Of a stretch of DNA of 64,000 bases, positions 7,225 through 17,053 are shown piece by piece. Source of the DNA: Burkholderiales bacterium (GTDB lineage: Bacteria; Pseudomonadota; Gammaproteobacteria; Burkholderiales; Casimicrobiaceae). The stretch's first letter is position 1. Each line of letters opens with the position of its first letter. The notes beneath the pieces were generated by a model. That model ran no database searches and was not told the DNA's origin. It saw nothing but the letters and a program-made list of their open reading frames with translations. The translations under genes were made by a program, and so were the position numbers. The stretch spans positions 558,001 to 622,000 of the forward strand of contig JABTUF010000002.1 of assembly GCA_015075645.1 (NCBI GenBank). The letters are read 5' to 3'.

Positions 7225-8907
7225 TCAGCGCAGGATCGAACCGGTGACCGGATTGGGCCGGAACACCGTGCAACCCTTGAGGCCCAGTTCGTACGCGCGT
7301 CGGTAGATCGCGGCGAACGCGTCGATCCCGATTCCGGCGTCGACGTTGGTCGTCTTCGAGATCGCGTTGTCGACGTGCGGCTGCAGCGCCGCCTGCATCA
7401 GGAGCTGCGCCTCCGGCCCGATCGCGGTCGCGGTCACGAACGCCTCAGGGGTCGGCTCGCCCGCCTTCGCCTGAGCGCGCCAGGCGAGGAGCGCGGGACA
7501 GGCGGTCGCGACCTCTTCGAACCGCCCGTCGTCCTGCCGCACGCGACGAGTCCCCTCGAGCGCGAAGATCGGCTCGATGCCCGACGACACGCCGCCGGCC
7601 AGCACGCTGATCGTGCCGGCGGGCGCGATCGCCGCCAGGTGGCTGTTGCGGATGCCGTGCTTCGCGATGCCGTCGCGCAGTTCGCGCGGCAGCCGCGCGA
7701 CGAACGGGGCGGCGAGGTAGGGTTCGCGCTCGAAACGCGGAAACGGCGCGCCGTGCTCGCGCGCGAGTTCGATCGACGCGGCGTAGGCGTGCTCGGTGAT
7801 CGTGCGCATCGCGAGCGCGGCCAAGTCGCGCCCCTCCGGCATGTCGTAGCGCAGCGAGAGCATCGCCAGCGCGTCGCCGAGCCCGGTGATCCCGAGCCCG
7901 AGGCGCCGCGACGAACGTCCCTGCTCGGCCTGCCGCGGCACCGGAAAGTTCGTCACCGACCAGACGTTGTCGAGCATCCGCACCGCGAGCGGCACCAGTG
8001 CGGCGATGCCCTCGAGGTCGAGGCGCGCGCGCGGCGTGAACGCGTCGCGCACGAACGCCGCCAGGTTGATCGATCCCAGATCGCAGGCCCCGTACGGCGG
8101 CAACGGGATCTCGCCGCAGGGATTGGTCGCGCTGATCGTCTCGCAGTACGCGAGGTTGTCCTCGGCCCGGATGCGGTCGATGAACAGGACGCCGGGCTCC
8201 GCCGAAGCGTAGGCGCCGCCGACGATCGCATCCCACAGGTCGCGCGCGCGGATGTCGCGGTCCGCCGGAAAGCGCGGGAACGCGAGACGCCACCGGCCGT
8301 CGTCCGCGACGGCGCGCATGAACGCGTCGTAGACCAGCACCGACACGTTGAAGTGCGTGAGCTTGCCCGCCACGCGCTTCGCCGCGACGAACGCGTGGAT
8401 GTCCGGGTGGTCGCAGGCCATCACGCCCATCATCGCGCCGCGCCGCGGACTGCCGTCGGTGACCGTGGCGCACATCTGCTCCCAGAGCTGCATGAACGAC
8501 ACCGGGCCGGACGAGCGCCCGCCGGTCGCGCTGGTGCTCGCCCCCTTCGGCCGGAGCGGCGAGAAGTCGGTACCGACGCCGCCGCCCTGCTGCAGCGTGA
8601 TCGCCGCCTCGTGCAACGCGCGGAAGATGCCTTCGAGCGAGTCGTCGAGCGTGCCCATGACGAAGCAGTTCATCAGCGTCACGCGCCGCCCGGTGCCCGC
8701 GCCGGCGAGGATCCGGCCGCCGGGCAGGAAGCGGAAGCCTTCGAGCGCGTCCCGGAAGCGCCGCGCCCACAGGTCGCGGTCGTGCCGCTCGGCCTCCGCG
8801 AGCGCGCCGGCGACACGGTCGAAGGTCGCGTCGATCGAACCTTCGTCCTCGAAACGGTAGCGCGAGCGCCAGACGTGCGCGGCGAGCGGATTGGCGAGCG
8901 TGGTCAT
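7225..8907 (-). CDS. nrdJ: Adenosylcobalamin-dependent (class II) ribonucleotide reductase, short form
   Basis: Reduces ribonucleotides to deoxyribonucleotides using B12 radical chemistry, independent of oxygen. The 560-aa protein has the finger-loop active site NPCGEIPLPPYGACDLGSINL. Cys264 is the predicted thiyl cysteine, Glu266 its partner, and Cys81 (TLMNCFVMG) and Cys275 the redox pair. RPNPVTGSIL closes the protein. There is no N-terminal ATP cone. The chain ends directly after that segment, so the C-terminal Cys pair that re-reduces the active site in many long NrdJ proteins is missing. The ATG at 8907 was chosen because it leaves 56 bp to the upstream gene; the longer open frame would overlap it. 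No cobalamin riboswitch is recognisable in the short leader. Confidence 0.9.
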   Translation of the reverse strand: MTTLANPLAAHVWRSRYRFEDEGSIDATFDRVAGALAEAERHDRDLWARRFRDALEGFRFLPGGRILAGAGTGRRVTLMNCFVMGTLDDSLEGIFRALHEAAITLQQGGGVGTDFSPLRPKGASTSATGGRSSGPVSFMQLWEQMCATVTDGSPRRGAMMGVMACDHPDIHAFVAAKRVAGKLTHFNVSVLVYDAFMRAVADDGRWRLAFPRFPADRDIRARDLWDAIVGGAYASAEPGVLFIDRIRAEDNLAYCETISATNPCGEIPLPPYGACDLGSINLAAFVRDAFTPRARLDLEGIAALVPLAVRMLDNVWSVTNFPVPRQAEQGRSSRRLGLGITGLGDALAMLSLRYDMPEGRDLAALAMRTITEHAYAASIELAREHGAPFPRFEREPYLAAPFVARLPRELRDGIAKHGIRNSHLAAIAPAGTISVLAGGVSSGIEPIFALEGTRRVRQDDGRFEEVATACPALLAWRAQAKAGEPTPEAFVTATAIGPEAQLLMQAALQPHVDNAISKTTNVDAGIGIDAFAAIYRRAYELGLKGCTVFRPNPVTGSILR

Positions 8908-8963
8908 CGTCGTAACCGCGGAGCCGGCGCCGGAAGGCGTTCGCGGCGACCCCGCTGCGCAGT

Positions 8964-9581
8964 TCACCTGCGCTGGCGTTGTTTCACGATCGAGAGCGGG
9001 AGCATCTCCGGCAGGTCGACACGCCGGCGTCCCTTCTCGGGCGCGCGCAGCGGCTCGACCGCCTTCATCGTCGCGAGCGAGCGTTTCGCCAGCGCCTGGT
9101 AGTGCCCGGTGCCCTCGGCCTTCCACGCGAGCTCGGTGTCGGTCAACGCGCGCACGACCTTCGCCGGAATGCCGGCGACCAGCGTGCGCGGCGGGATCAC
9201 CATCTGCGCCTTCACGAACGCCATCGCCGCGACGATCGCCGACTCGCCGACGACCGCGTGGTCGTTCACCACCGCGTTCATGCCGACGAGCGCGTTGCGC
9301 TGGACCGTGCAGCCGTGCAGCACCGCGCCGTGGCCGATGTGTCCGTCCTCCTCGACGACCGTTCCCAGGCCCGGGAAGCCGTGCAGGATGCACGAGTCCT
9401 GCACGTTCGCGCCCGCGCGGATCTCGATGTGGCCGAAGTCGCCGCGCAGCGACGCGCAGGGACCGATGTAGCAGCCCGGACCCACGATCACGTCGCCGAT
9501 CAGCACCGCCGACGGGTGCACGTAGGCCGCAGGATCGACCACCGGCGTCATGCCGTCGATCGCGTACACCTTGAGCGTCAT
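8964..9581 (-). CDS. Gamma-carbonic anhydrase / PaaY-like hexapeptide-repeat protein
   Basis: A 205-aa left-handed beta-helix protein with repeated hexapeptides ([32 protein letters not shown]). Likely zinc ligands are the histidines in CILHG and [12 protein letters not shown]. It most resembles the PaaY/CaiE branch of gamma-class carbonic anhydrases, some of which act as thioesterases in phenylacetate degradation; no paa genes are nearby. The tail after about 160 is charged ([12 protein letters not shown]) and PaaY-like. The start at 9581 has GGGAGAG upstream. It lies between purL (48 bp away) and nrdJ on the same strand. Confidence 0.82.
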   Translation of the reverse strand: MTLKVYAIDGMTPVVDPAAYVHPSAVLIGDVIVGPGCYIGPCASLRGDFGHIEIRAGANVQDSCILHGFPGLGTVVEEDGHIGHGAVLHGCTVQRNALVGMNAVVNDHAVVGESAIVAAMAFVKAQMVIPPRTLVAGIPAKVVRALTDTELAWKAEGTGHYQALAKRSLATMKAVEPLRAPEKGRRRVDLPEMLPLSIVKQRQRR

Positions 9582-9629
9582 CGAACTCTCCCGCCGGTAC
9601 CGGTCCGGCGCCGGATCACGGAGACAAGC

Positions 9630-12600
9630 TTACCGCAGCGCGGCGCGCGCGTTCTCGAACATGCGGAACCAGGGCGAGGTCTCGCCCCAGCCGCGCGGCG
9701 CCCACGAGAGTTGCGCCGTGCGCCAGACCCGCTCGGGATGCGGCATCAGGATCGTGAACCGGCCGTCGGCGGTCGTGAGGCCGGTGATGCCTTCGGGCGA
9801 ACCGTTCGGGTTGTGCGGGTAGGTCGCCGCGGGCCGGCCGTGGCCGTCGATGAAGACGAGCGACACCAGGTCGCGTGCCGCGGCGAGCTCTGCATCGTCG
9901 CGGAACTCCGCGAGGCCCTCGCCGTGCGCGGTCGCGACCGGCAGGCGGCTCCCCTCCATGCCGCGAAAGAAGAGCGACGGCGAGCGTCTAATCTCGACCT
10001 CGACCAATCGCGCCTCGAACTGCTCGGAGCGGTTGCGCACGAAGCGCGGCCAGTGCCCGGCTCCGGGGATGAGCGAGCCGAGCGCGCTCATCATCTGGCA
10101 GCCGTTGCACACGCCGAGCGCGAACGCGTCGCCGCGCGCGAAGAACGCGCCGAACATGTCGGCGAGCCTCGGGTCGAACAGGATCGACTTCGCCCAGCCT
10201 TCGCCTGCGCCGAGCACGTCGCCGTAGGAGAACCCGCCGCAGGCGACGAAGCCCGCGTACCCGGCGAGCGTCCGGCGACCGGAGGACAAATCGGTCATCG
10301 TCACGTCGTGCGCCTCGAAGCCCGCGCGGTCGAACGCGGCGGCCATCTCGACCTGCCCGTTGACGCCCTGCTCGCGCAGCACGGCGACCCTCGGCCGCGC
10401 CCCGCCGCCGACGAACGGCGCGGCGTTCCGCGTGCCGGGATCGAAGGTCACCGCGGGTGCGAGTCCGGCGTCGTGCACGTCCCCGATGCGCGCGTGCTCC
10501 TGGTCGGCGGCTTCCGGCAGGTCGCGCATCCGCTGCATCGCGTGGGTGAGCGACGACCACTCGCGATGCAGGTCGATGCGCTTGACGTCGAGCAAGACCT
10601 CGCCCGCGCGCATCGCGCGGATGCGGTCGTGTCCCGCGATCGACGCGATCGAGCAAGCGGCGAGACCGGCGGAGCGCGCATCGCGGATCGCCCGCTCCGC
10701 CTCCGCGGCCGGAACCTGCACGACGGCACCGATCTCTTCGGCGAACAGGACCGCGCGCGGGTCGCTCGCGAATCCGTCGAGCGCGATGTCGAGGCCGGTC
10801 CGGGAGGCGAACGCCATCTCCGCGAGCGACGCGAACACGCCGCCGTCGCCGACGTCGTGGTAGGCGAGAAGCGCGCCACGCGCGCGCAGCGTGCGCAGCG
10901 CTGCGAGGAAAGCGGCGAGCGCGCCGGGCGTGACGTCCGGCGCCTCGTGGCCGAGCTGGCCCGTCACCTGGGCGAGCGCGCTCGCGCCCAGCCGGTGGCT
11001 GCCGGGCATCGCCTGGATCCAGACGAGCGCGGTCGGTGCGTCGCGCACGAGGAGCGGAGTCGCGGTCGCCCGCACATCGTCGACCGGTGCGAACGCGGTC
11101 ACGACGAGCGACACCGGGGCGGTCACCGCCTTGTCCACGCCGCCGTCGGGCCACGCGGTACGCATCGACATCGAGTCCTTGCCGACCGGGATCGACACGC
11201 CGAGCGCGATGCAGAACTCGCTTACGGCTCGCACCGTGTCGAAGAGCACGGCGTCCTCGCCCGGGTGCCCGGAGGGCGCCATCCAGTTCGCCGAGAGCTT
11301 CACGCGATCGAGCGCGACGTCGGCCGCCGCGAGATTGGTGATGGCCTCGGCCAGCGCGATGCGTCCCGACGCCGGTCCGTCGAGCAGCGCGAGCGGCGTA
11401 CGCTCGCCCATCGCCATCGCTTCGCCCGCGTGGCCGGCGAAGTCCATCAGCGTCACCGCGACGTCGGCCACCGGGACCTGCCAGGGCCCGACCATCGGAT
11501 CGCGCGCGCACAGGCCGCCCACCGTGCGGTCGCCGATCGTGACGAGGAAGGTCTTGTCGGCGACGGCCGGGAACCGCAGCACGCGACGCGCCGCCTCGTC
11601 CAAGGACAGCGCACCGAGGTCGAGCGGCGCCGGGTGCCGCTCGACGCGCGTCGCCTCGCGCGTCATGCGCGGCGCCTTGCCGAGGATCACCTCGAGCGGC
11701 ACGTCCACCGGGCGATTGCCGAACACCGGATCGTCGACCACCAGACGTCCGTCGCCGCGCGCGCGGCCGACGACCGCGTAGGGGCAGCGCTCGCGCGCAC
11801 AGATCGCGTCGAAGCGTGCGAGGTCCACGGGTGCGATCGCGAGGACGTAGCGCTCCTGCGCCTCGTTGCACCAGATCTCGCGCGGCGACATGCCGCTCTC
11901 GCCGGAGGGCACCGCACGCAGGTCGAACCCGCCGCCCGCGCCGCCGCCGTGGACGAGTTCGGGCAGTGCGTTCGACAGCCCGCCCGCGCCGACGTCGTGG
12001 ATCGACAGGATCGGGTTGTCGTCTCCCGACTGCCAGCAGCGGTCGATCACCTCCTGCGCGCGGCGCTGGATCTCGGCGTTCCCGCGCTGCACCGAATCGA
12101 AGTCGAGGTCGGCGGCGTTCGCGCCGGTGGCCATCGACGAGGCCGCGCCGCCGCCGAGGCCGATCAGCAGGCCCGGCCCCCCGAGCTGGACGAGGAGCGT
12201 GCCGTCGGCGAGCGCGTGCTTGTGCGTGTGCCGCGCGTCGATGTTGCCGAGCCCGCCGGCGATCATGATCGGCTTGTGGTAGCCGCGGACCTCGCCGTCG
12301 ACCTCGAGCTCGAAGGTCCGGAAGTAGCCGCCGAGGTTGGGCCGGCCGAACTCGTTGTTGAACGACGCCGCGCCGATCGGTGCCTCCAGCATGATCGCGA
12401 GCGGCGAGGCGATGCGGTCGGGCTTGTCGAGCGGCCCTTCCCAGGGCTCGATCCGGCCGGGCAGGCGCAGGTGCGACACCGTGTATCCGGTGACTCCCGC
12501 CTTCGGCTTCGCGCCGGTGCCGGTCGCCCCTTCGTCGCGGATCTCGCCGCCCGAGCCGGTCGCCGCCCCCGGGAACGGCGCGATCGCGGTCGGATGGTTG

Positions 12601-13505
12601 TGGGTCTCGACCTTCAAGAGCGTGTGCGCGAGCGCGGCGTGCGCGGCGTAGCGGCCCTCGGCGTCCGGGTGGAAGCGCGCGACGCGATGCCCCTCCATGA
12701 CCGCCGCGTTGTCCGAGTACGCGACCACCGTGCGGCGCGGGTGCGCGGCGTGCGTGTCGCGGATCATCGCGAACAGGCTCTTCGGCTGCGGCGCGTCGTC
12801 GATCACCCAGCTCGCGTTGAAGATCTTGTGCCGGCAGTGCTCGGAGTTCGCCTGCGCGAACATCATCAGCTCGACGTCGGTCGGGTCGCGGCCGAGCGCG
12901 CGGAAGCTCGCGTCGAGGTAGTCGATCTCGTCGCCGGCGAGCGCGAGTCCGAGGTCGCGGTTCGCGCGCACGAGCGCGTCGCGTCCCTCGTCCAGCAGCG
13001 GGATCGAGGCGAGCGGGCGCGGCTCCACCTGCGCGAACAGCACGCGCGCGTCATCGGGAGAGGCCAGCACCGACTCGGTCATGCGGTCGTGGACGAGCGG
13101 CAGCAGTGCGTCGCGGTCCTCGCGCGAGAACGTCGATCGCTCGCGCAGCGTGACGTGCCAGTCGACGCCGCGCTCGATGCGCCGGACGGCGCCGAGTCCG
13201 CAGTTGTGCGCGATGTCGGTCGCCTTCGACGACCACGGAGAGATCGTGCCGGGCCGGGGGACGACGACGAAGTCAGGCGGGCGCGGTGACGCGCCGACTT
13301 CGCGCGGCCCGTAGGTCAGCAGCCGCTCGAGGACGTCGCGCCCCCGCGCGTCGAGCGGACCGGAGAGGTCGACGTAGTGACGGTAGCGCGCCGCGAGCCC
13401 GACGATGGCCGCCGCCGGCCGGGCGGCCACGAGCGCTTCGAGGAGCTTGGCGAGCCGGAAGGACGAGACGGCGCGGCGGCCGGGCAGCGCGAGGAAGTCG
13501 GGCAT
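9630..13505 (-). CDS. purL: Phosphoribosylformylglycinamidine synthase, single-chain PurL
   Basis: Fourth step of purine synthesis: converts FGAR, glutamine and ATP to FGAM in the cytoplasm. The 1291-aa length fits the single-polypeptide proteobacterial form. In order it has an N-terminal PurS-like domain, a linker, and two AIR-synthase-like halves with [20 protein letters not shown] and [17 protein letters not shown]. The C-terminal glutaminase carries the nucleophile in [13 protein letters not shown] and a late His/Glu in ILMPHPER. The start at 13505 gives the expected [13 protein letters not shown]-terminus. A TAGAAT box lies just upstream. Confidence 0.97.
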   Translation of the reverse strand: MPDFLALPGRRAVSSFRLAKLLEALVAARPAAAIVGLAARYRHYVDLSGPLDARGRDVLERLLTYGPREVGASPRPPDFVVVPRPGTISPWSSKATDIAHNCGLGAVRRIERGVDWHVTLRERSTFSREDRDALLPLVHDRMTESVLASPDDARVLFAQVEPRPLASIPLLDEGRDALVRANRDLGLALAGDEIDYLDASFRALGRDPTDVELMMFAQANSEHCRHKIFNASWVIDDAPQPKSLFAMIRDTHAAHPRRTVVAYSDNAAVMEGHRVARFHPDAEGRYAAHAALAHTLLKVETHNHPTAIAPFPGAATGSGGEIRDEGATGTGAKPKAGVTGYTVSHLRLPGRIEPWEGPLDKPDRIASPLAIMLEAPIGAASFNNEFGRPNLGGYFRTFELEVDGEVRGYHKPIMIAGGLGNIDARHTHKHALADGTLLVQLGGPGLLIGLGGGAASSMATGANAADLDFDSVQRGNAEIQRRAQEVIDRCWQSGDDNPILSIHDVGAGGLSNALPELVHGGGAGGGFDLRAVPSGESGMSPREIWCNEAQERYVLAIAPVDLARFDAICARERCPYAVVGRARGDGRLVVDDPVFGNRPVDVPLEVILGKAPRMTREATRVERHPAPLDLGALSLDEAARRVLRFPAVADKTFLVTIGDRTVGGLCARDPMVGPWQVPVADVAVTLMDFAGHAGEAMAMGERTPLALLDGPASGRIALAEAITNLAAADVALDRVKLSANWMAPSGHPGEDAVLFDTVRAVSEFCIALGVSIPVGKDSMSMRTAWPDGGVDKAVTAPVSLVVTAFAPVDDVRATATPLLVRDAPTALVWIQAMPGSHRLGASALAQVTGQLGHEAPDVTPGALAAFLAALRTLRARGALLAYHDVGDGGVFASLAEMAFASRTGLDIALDGFASDPRAVLFAEEIGAVVQVPAAEAERAIRDARSAGLAACSIASIAGHDRIRAMRAGEVLLDVKRIDLHREWSSLTHAMQRMRDLPEAADQEHARIGDVHDAGLAPAVTFDPGTRNAAPFVGGGARPRVAVLREQGVNGQVEMAAAFDRAGFEAHDVTMTDLSSGRRTLAGYAGFVACGGFSYGDVLGAGEGWAKSILFDPRLADMFGAFFARGDAFALGVCNGCQMMSALGSLIPGAGHWPRFVRNRSEQFEARLVEVEIRRSPSLFFRGMEGSRLPVATAHGEGLAEFRDDAELAAARDLVSLVFIDGHGRPAATYPHNPNGSPEGITGLTTADGRFTILMPHPERVWRTAQLSWAPRGWGETSPWFRMFENARAALR

Positions 13506-13531
13506 CGCGGGGAGAATTCGCTGGAACGCGA

Positions 13532-13537
13532 ATTCTA
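13532..13537 (-). promoter_or_regulatory. Candidate -10 element for purL
   Basis: TAGAAT on the minus strand, 27 bp before the purL ATG in the 52-bp gap to guaC. That would give a leader of about 20 nt. No PurR-like operator was recognised. Confidence 0.35.
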
Positions 13538-13557
13538 CCGGACGCGCGGCACGGGGC

Positions 13558-14610
13558 TCAGCCCTTCCCGAACACCTCGTTCAGCTGCTGCGTCACCCGC
13601 ACGAAGGTCGTGCGCTTCGACAGTTCGCGCAATCGCCGCGCGCCGACGTAGGTGCACGCCGAGCGCACGCCGCCGAGGATCTCCTGCGCGGTCTCCGCCA
13701 CCGGCCCGCGGTAGGGAATCAGCACGTCCTTCCCCTCGGCCGCCCGGTACTTCGCGACGCCGCCGGCGTACTTGTCCATCGCCATCCGGCTGCTCATGCC
13801 GTAGAAGCGCATGAAACGCCTGCCGTCCTCTTCGACCACGTCGCCCGCGGACTCGTCGTGACCGGCGAGCATCCCGCCCAGCATCACGAAGTCGGCGCCG
13901 CCGCCGAACGCCTTCGCGATGTCGCCGGGCGTCGCGCAGCCGCCGTCGGCGCAGATGTGACCTTCGAGGCCGTGCGCCGCATCGGCGCATTCGATGATCG
14001 CCGAGAGTTGCGGATAACCCACGCCGGTCATCTTGCGCGTCGTGCAGACCGAACCCGGGCCGATCCCGACCTTGACGATGTCGGCGCCCGACAGGATCAG
14101 CTCCTCGGTCATCTCGCCGGTCACGACGTTGCCGGCCATGATGACGAGGTACGGATAGGCGGCACGGACCCTGGCGACGAAGCGCACGAAACTCTCGGTG
14201 TAGCCGTTCGCGACGTCGATGCACAGGTAGCGGACGGCCGAATCCGCGCCCTTGCCCGCCCTGGCCATCACCGCGTGCAGCTTCTCCTCGTCGGCCTCCT
14301 GGATGCCCATCGAGACGAACGCGGCGCTCTTGCGCTCGAGCGCGCTGAAGAACGCGACGATCTCGTCGACGCCGTAGTGCTTGTGCAGCGCGACCGAGAG
14401 CCGAAACGGTTCGAGCGCGCCGGCCATCTCGAAGGTGCCGGTCGAGTCCATGTTCGACGCGACGATCGGGATGCCGGAGTACTCGGTGCCGGTGTGCCGG
14501 AACCGGAACTCGCGCGAGATGTCGACCTGCGAGCGCGTCGTCAATGTCGAGCGCTTGGGCCGAATCAGCACGTCCTTAAAGTCGAGCTTGACGTCGTTCT
14601 CGATGCGCAT
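13558..14610 (-). CDS. guaC: GMP reductase GuaC
   Basis: NADPH-dependent deamination of GMP to IMP, a purine salvage and balancing step in the cytoplasm. The 350-aa TIM barrel of the IMPDH/GMPR family has no CBS domains. That feature and the loop [18 protein letters not shown], with catalytic Cys189, identify GMP reductase rather than IMP dehydrogenase. The start [20 protein letters not shown] is the normal GuaC N-terminus. It lies upstream of purL on the same strand with 52 bp between them, pairing a salvage enzyme with a de novo purine enzyme, but each seems to have its own -10 box. Confidence 0.95.
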   Translation of the reverse strand: MRIENDVKLDFKDVLIRPKRSTLTTRSQVDISREFRFRHTGTEYSGIPIVASNMDSTGTFEMAGALEPFRLSVALHKHYGVDEIVAFFSALERKSAAFVSMGIQEADEEKLHAVMARAGKGADSAVRYLCIDVANGYTESFVRFVARVRAAYPYLVIMAGNVVTGEMTEELILSGADIVKVGIGPGSVCTTRKMTGVGYPQLSAIIECADAAHGLEGHICADGGCATPGDIAKAFGGGADFVMLGGMLAGHDESAGDVVEEDGRRFMRFYGMSSRMAMDKYAGGVAKYRAAEGKDVLIPYRGPVAETAQEILGGVRSACTYVGARRLRELSKRTTFVRVTQQLNEVFGKG

Positions 14611-14682
14611 CGATCGTCCTCGCGTTTCCGGTGCGGCCGGAAAAAACGCCGGGCCGCCACGGGGCGGGTCCGACGTCGGGCG

Positions 14683-14688
14683 ATTCTA
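14683..14688 (-). promoter_or_regulatory. Candidate -10 element for guaC
   Basis: TAGAAT on the minus strand, 73 bp before the guaC ATG, at the edge of the hairpin-rich intergenic region. The -35 is not clear. Confidence 0.3.
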
Positions 14689-14695
14689 CTCCGTT

Positions 14696-14876
14696 GCCGA
14701 TCCGCTTCGGGTCGGCACTGCGGCCGAAGGGCGTTCGGGGGTTCGCGGCGAGGAGCGTCCGACAGAAGTCGGACCTGCGTGGAGGACGTGGCGGCGTGGG
14801 GTCCTCGCAGGTCAGGCTTCAGTAGCCTGACGGGGTGCGCCGCGCCGATGCGAAAGGCGTTCGGCTGAAGCCGAAC
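14696..14876. repeat. Cluster of four REP-like extragenic hairpins
   Basis: The 309-bp gap between the divergent genes guaC and can holds four short palindromes with TTC/GAA-type loops. 14696-14716 is GCCGATCC-GCTTC-GGGTCGGC with one G:T pair. 14757-14774 is a perfect GTCCGAC-AGAA-GTCGGAC. 14811-14831 is a perfect GTCAGGC-TTCAGTA-GCCTGAC. 14859-14876 is a perfect GTTCGGC-TGAA-GCCGAAC. On one strand or the other, the last three share a flank like CAGGTC or TTGGTTC before the stem and ACG after it. They look like REP/BIME elements rather than terminators, because none is followed by a T-run. Confidence 0.7.
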
Positions 14877-14908
14877 CAACGTGCGACCGGAGGCGCACGC
14901 ATCGCCGG

Positions 14909-14914
14909 TATGAT
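14909..14914 (+). promoter_or_regulatory. -10 element placing transcription start at the can ATG
   Basis: TATGAT ends 5 bp before the ATG at 14920. A start 6-7 bp downstream of the box would make the mRNA leaderless or nearly so. There is no good -35. Confidence 0.4.
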
Positions 14915-14919
14915 GGCGC

Positions 14920-15573
14920 ATGGCCCAGTCCCCGATCCGGCACCTCCTCGATCGCAACCGCGCCTGGGCGGCCGAGATCAGCGCCCGGCGACCGGACTTC
15001 TTTCGCCGGCTCGCCGCGCAGCAGGCGCCGCGCTACCTGTGGATCGGCTGCGCCGACAGCCGAGTTCCGGCGAACCAGATCGTCGACCTCGATCCAGGTG
15101 AACTCTTCGTCCACCGCAACGTCGCGAACGTCGTCGTCCACACCGACTTCAACTGCCTGTCGGTGCTCCAGTTCGCGATCGACGTGCTGAAGGTCGAACA
15201 TGTCCTGGTCGTCGGCCACTACGGCTGCGGCGGCATCCGCGCCGCGCTCGGCGATTCGGCGCACGGGCTCATCGACAACTGGCTCCGCCACGTGCAGGAC
15301 GTCGCGGTGCGCCATCGCGACCTCCTCGCCCGCGCGGCGGACGACGATGCGCGCGTCGACCGGCTGTGCGAACTGAACGTGGTCGAGCAGGTCGGCAACG
15401 TCGCGCGCACGACCATCGTGCAGGAGGCGTGGGCGCGCGGCCAGGCCGTCACGCTGCACGGTTTCGTCTACGGGCTCGCCGACGGCCTCTTGCGCGATCT
15501 CGGCGTGGGGGCCGCCTCGATGGCGGACATCGAGCGGAACTACCCGGGCGCGATCGCTCGCCGCCTGCCGTAG
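14920..15573 (+). CDS. can: Beta-class carbonic anhydrase
   Basis: A 217-aa cytoplasmic zinc enzyme interconverting CO2 and bicarbonate, which supplies carboxylases. It has the beta-class zinc set Cys44-Ala-Asp46-Ser-Arg48 and His100-x2-Cys103 (VVGHYGCGG), with Asp46/Arg48 as the catalytic dyad. LFVHRNVANVVVHTDFNCLSVLQ is typical of the Can/CynT group. The length matches E. coli Can. It is a stand-alone gene, divergent from guaC across the hairpin cluster and convergent with gltL, with 41 bp between the stops. The only promoter-like box is immediately before the ATG. Confidence 0.95.
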   Translation: MAQSPIRHLLDRNRAWAAEISARRPDFFRRLAAQQAPRYLWIGCADSRVPANQIVDLDPGELFVHRNVANVVVHTDFNCLSVLQFAIDVLKVEHVLVVGHYGCGGIRAALGDSAHGLIDNWLRHVQDVAVRHRDLLARAADDDARVDRLCELNVVEQVGNVARTTIVQEAWARGQAVTLHGFVYGLADGLLRDLGVGAASMADIERNYPGAIARRLP

Positions 15574-15614
15574 CCCTGCCGGCGCCGGCGCATCGCGCCG
15601 CCCGCGGCGTGCGC

Positions 15615-16349
15615 TCAGTGGTGCAGGATCTTCGCCAGGAACTGCTGCGCACGCTCGCTGCGCGGCTTGCCGAAGAAGTCGTCCTTCGTCGCGTCCTCGA
15701 CGATCTGGCCCTTGTCCATGAAGATGACGCGGTTGGCGACCTTGTTCGCGAACCCCATCTCGTGGGTGACGACCATCATCGTCATGCCTTCCTTCGCGAG
15801 GCCGACCATCACGTCGAGCACCTCGTTGATCATCTCCGGGTCGAGCGCCGAGGTCGGCTCGTCGAACAGCATGCAGATCGGGTCCATCGAGAGCGCCCGG
15901 GCGATCGCGACGCGCTGCTGCTGGCCGCCCGAGAGCTGCCCGGGGAACTTGTCCTTCTGCTCGATCAGGCCGACGCGGTCGAGGTACTTGAGCCCGCGCG
16001 TGCGCGCCTCCTCCTCGGTCCGGCCGAGCACCTTGACCTGCCCGAGCGTCAGGTTCTGCGTGATCGTCAGGTGCGGGAACAGCTCGAAGTGCTGGAACAC
16101 CATGCCGACGCGCGAGCGGAGCTTCGGCAGGTCGGTCTTCGGGTCGTTGACCGCAATGCCGTCGACGTGGATCGAGCCCTTCTGGAACGGCTCGAGCGCG
16201 TTCACCACCTTGATCAGCGTCGACTTGCCCGATCCGGACGGGCCGCAGACGACGATCACCTCGCCCTTGTTCACGCTGGTCGTGCAGCCGTTCAGCACCT
16301 GGAAGCTGCCGTACCACTTGGATACGTCCTTCATTTCGATCATGGCCAT
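15615..16349 (-). CDS. gltL: Glutamate/aspartate ABC transporter ATP-binding protein
   Basis: A 244-aa ATPase of the polar amino acid uptake ABC family that drives import through GltJ/GltK at the inner membrane. Walker A is GPSGSGKST (36-44), the ABC signature LSGGQ (139-143), and Walker B IDENTIFIED as CMLFDEPTS with Asp163-Glu164. The H-loop His is in VVTHEMGFA. It is the last gene of the gltIJKL unit, 13 bp after gltK. Start at 16349 (MAMIEMKD); Met3, six bases in, is an equally usable alternative. Confidence 0.95.
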   Translation of the reverse strand: MAMIEMKDVSKWYGSFQVLNGCTTSVNKGEVIVVCGPSGSGKSTLIKVVNALEPFQKGSIHVDGIAVNDPKTDLPKLRSRVGMVFQHFELFPHLTITQNLTLGQVKVLGRTEEEARTRGLKYLDRVGLIEQKDKFPGQLSGGQQQRVAIARALSMDPICMLFDEPTSALDPEMINEVLDVMVGLAKEGMTMMVVTHEMGFANKVANRVIFMDKGQIVEDATKDDFFGKPRSERAQQFLAKILHH

Positions 16350-16362
16350 CGCGGGCGGCTCC

Positions 16363-17052
16363 CTATCGGACGATTGCGATCTTCTGCTGCAGCCGCTTGA
16401 CCAGCAGCGACAGGCCGAAGCTGACGACGAAGTACACCAGCGCGGCGAACAGGTACATCTCGACCAGCCGCCCGTCGCGCTGCGCGACCTTCGACGCCGC
16501 GCCGAGGAAGTCGGTGATCGACAGCACGTAGACGAGCGAGGTGTCCTGGAACAGGATGATCGTCTGCGTCAGCAGGATCGGGATCATGTTGCGGAACGCC
16601 TGCGGCAGCACGACCGTGCCCATCGTCTGCCAGTAGTTGAGCCCCAGCGCGTATCCCGCCCACACCTGTCCGCGCGGGATCGACTGGATGCCCGCGCGCA
16701 TGATCTCCGAGTAGTAGGCCGCCTCGAACATCGTGAAAGTGATCACCGAACTCGCGAACGCGCCGACGCTGATCGGCCGCGGCGAGTCGGTGAGCCAGGC
16801 GCCGATGTAGGGGACGAGGAAGTAGAACCAGAAGATCACCAGAAGCAGCGGGATCGAGCGCATCAGGTTCACGTAGCCGGTCGCGATCGCGGAGAGCCAC
16901 CGGATCGAGGACAGCCGCATCATCGCGAGCAGCGTCCCGAAGATGATCCCGCCGGCGGCCGCGAGCGCGGTCAGCGTCAGCGTGAACGTCATGCCCTCCC
17001 GGAACAGGTAGCCGAGCGAACGTCCGATGACGTCGAAGTCGAAGGCGCCCAT
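16363..17052 (-). CDS. gltK: Glutamate/aspartate ABC transporter permease GltK
   Basis: A 229-aa inner-membrane permease of the His/Glu/Gln/Arg family with about five helices. The EAA loop that contacts the ATPase is [20 protein letters not shown], followed by [25 protein letters not shown] is another family motif. It starts 1 bp from the end of gltJ and forms the heterodimeric channel with it. Confidence 0.94.
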   Translation of the reverse strand: MGAFDFDVIGRSLGYLFREGMTFTLTLTALAAAGGIIFGTLLAMMRLSSIRWLSAIATGYVNLMRSIPLLLVIFWFYFLVPYIGAWLTDSPRPISVGAFASSVITFTMFEAAYYSEIMRAGIQSIPRGQVWAGYALGLNYWQTMGTVVLPQAFRNMIPILLTQTIILFQDTSLVYVLSITDFLGAASKVAQRDGRLVEMYLFAALVYFVVSFGLSLLVKRLQQKIAIVR

Positions 17053-17053
17053 G

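Noticed and set aside
8908..8963. Possible cobalamin riboswitch before nrdJ
   Set aside because: The gap is only 56 bp, too short for a B12 riboswitch, and no B12-box-like sequence is visible.
8908..9393. N-terminal extension of the ribonucleotide reductase frame
   Set aside because: It would overlap the hexapeptide-protein gene, and the extension is low-complexity; the ATG at 8907 begins normal NrdJ sequence.
8979..13289. A very long open frame antisense to purL and its neighbours
   Set aside because: It is a mirror of codon bias in very GC-rich DNA: Arg/Asp/His-rich translation, no domain, and it covers a textbook purL gene.
14811..14831. Hairpin considered as a terminator for guaC or can
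   Set aside because: It lies upstream of both divergent genes and has no T-tract; it fits an extragenic repeat instead.
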